DNA of 64,000 nt from Streptomyces sp. NBC_00247 (GTDB lineage Bacteria; Actinomycetota; Actinomycetes; Streptomycetales; Streptomycetaceae): assembly GCF_036188265.1 (NCBI RefSeq), contig NZ_CP108093.1, positions 6,229,001 to 6,293,000 of the forward strand, read 5' to 3'. The translations under genes and the position numbers were made by a program. Numbering within the stretch: the first letter of the stretch is position 1; the number at the start of each line of letters is the position of its first letter. This document shows positions 63,658-64,000 of this stretch, one piece after another. The notes under the pieces were generated by a model. It was not told where the DNA came from. It saw only the letters and a list, made by a program, of their open reading frames with translations, and searched no databases.

Positions 63658-64000
63658 ATGCGCTTTCGCGGGAAGTCCATCCGCAGGAAGATCGCGGCAC
63701 TGCTTCTCGTGCCCCTCGTCTCCCTCACCGCGCTCTGGGCGTTCGCCACCTATGTGACCGGACGCCAGGCGAGCCAGATGATGGACGCCGGTTCCATCGT
63801 CGAAAAGGTCGGTCACCCGCTGGAGCAGGCGGTCCGCTCCCTCCAGGACGAACGCCGCCAGACGCTCGTCTTCCTCGCCGACCCCCGGGCCTCCGACGCG
63901 CTGCCGCTGCTGCGCCGCCAGCAGGCCGTCACCGACCGCACGGTGGACGCGATCCGCGACGGCGCGGGCCGCGACGACATCCGCGCGGAGCTGAGCAGCG
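63658..64000 (+). CDS. Nitrate/nitrite-sensor-domain histidine kinase, 3' end cut by window
   Basis: The first 114 residues of a membrane sensor. MRFRGKSIRRKIAALLLVPL and VSLTALWAFATYVTGRQASQ form a basic start and first membrane helix. The extracytoplasmic part begins VEKVGHPLEQAVRSLQDERR and QTLVFLADPRASDALPLLRRQ, as in the NIT (nitrate/nitrite sensing) domain found in Streptomyces sensor kinases that head conservon (cvn) operons. ATG 63658 has GGGGGAGG at good spacing. Kinase domains and any cvnB-D genes would lie beyond the right edge. Confidence 0.82.
   Translation, partial: MRFRGKSIRRKIAALLLVPLVSLTALWAFATYVTGRQASQMMDAGSIVEKVGHPLEQAVRSLQDERRQTLVFLADPRASDALPLLRRQQAVTDRTVDAIRDGAGRDDIRAELSS

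Noticed and set aside
62662..64000. Search for a JetD/MksG nuclease gene after the SMC gene
   Set aside because: Only a terminator, a two-helix membrane protein and a sensor kinase are found; no Toprim-like sequence on either strand.
1..64000. Insertion sequences, prophage genes, rRNA or tRNA
   Set aside because: No transposase, integrase, terminal inverted repeats or RNA gene signatures were recognised by reading; a dedicated tRNA search was not possible here.

Overview
The window is high-GC actinobacterial chromosome, almost certainly Streptomyces. The evidence is the strong G/C bias at third codon positions, GTG/TTG starts, many 4-bp start/stop overlaps, TTA codons kept rare, and a block (about 37.9-52.4 kb) whose gene order (amidohydrolase, ppm, fxsA, rbpA, UMF1-type MFS, GDPD, yczE, mocR, ssfA, smeA) matches the SCO1415-SCO1424 neighbourhood of S. 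coelicolor as I remember it. No rRNA, tRNA, insertion sequence or prophage was recognised.

Region 1 (1-7.7 kb): a type I-E CRISPR-Cas locus. cas3, cse1, cse2, cas7e and the start of cas5e run leftward. An 11-repeat, 10-spacer array lies upstream of cas3 and is read rightward. cas6e, cas1 and cas2 would lie off the left edge. cas3 carries two TTA (bldA) codons and cse1 one.

Region 2 (8-15.4 kb): a cellulose/xylan cluster of secreted GH10, GH48 and GH6 enzymes. All end in a CBM3 and are transcribed leftward behind one perfect CebR-type operator.

Region 3 (16.3-32 kb): an MFS exporter and a DUF89 protein, then a glycan-utilisation locus. It has a LacI regulator divergent from an intracellular GH35 beta-galactosidase. 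A rightward operon follows: lipoprotein binding protein, two ABC permeases (no ATPase), a 59-aa membrane protein, an intracellular GH29 alpha-fucosidase, a membrane-anchored SurA/PrsA-like protein and a secreted beta-helix protein with a discoidin-like C-terminus. Three copies of one operator-like motif tie the two transcription units together. The inferred flow is extracellular cleavage, import, then intracellular removal of Fuc and Gal.

Region 4 (32-53 kb): mostly core genes. They include a CASTOR/POLLUX-like channel, TetR, an acyl-CoA dehydrogenase, an Lrp regulator, an amidohydrolase, Ppm, FxsA, RbpA with a perfect sigma-R promoter, a UMF1 transporter, GDPD, YczE with its MocR regulator, SsfA/SmeA sporulation proteins, an ankyrin protein, a HEAT-like protein and remnants of two GT4 glycosyltransferases.

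Region 5 (53-64 kb): a GntR regulator, a SCO6745-like protein, and a three-gene MukBEF/Wadjet-like SMC system (kleisin-like, KITE/wHTH-like, 1572-aa SMC). It has no adjacent nuclease subunit, an unusual Walker B (Asp-Asn) and a 29-codon bridging ORF. A small membrane protein and the start of a nitrate/nitrite-sensor-type histidine kinase follow. The SMC system and the glycan locus are the best candidates for undescribed biology.
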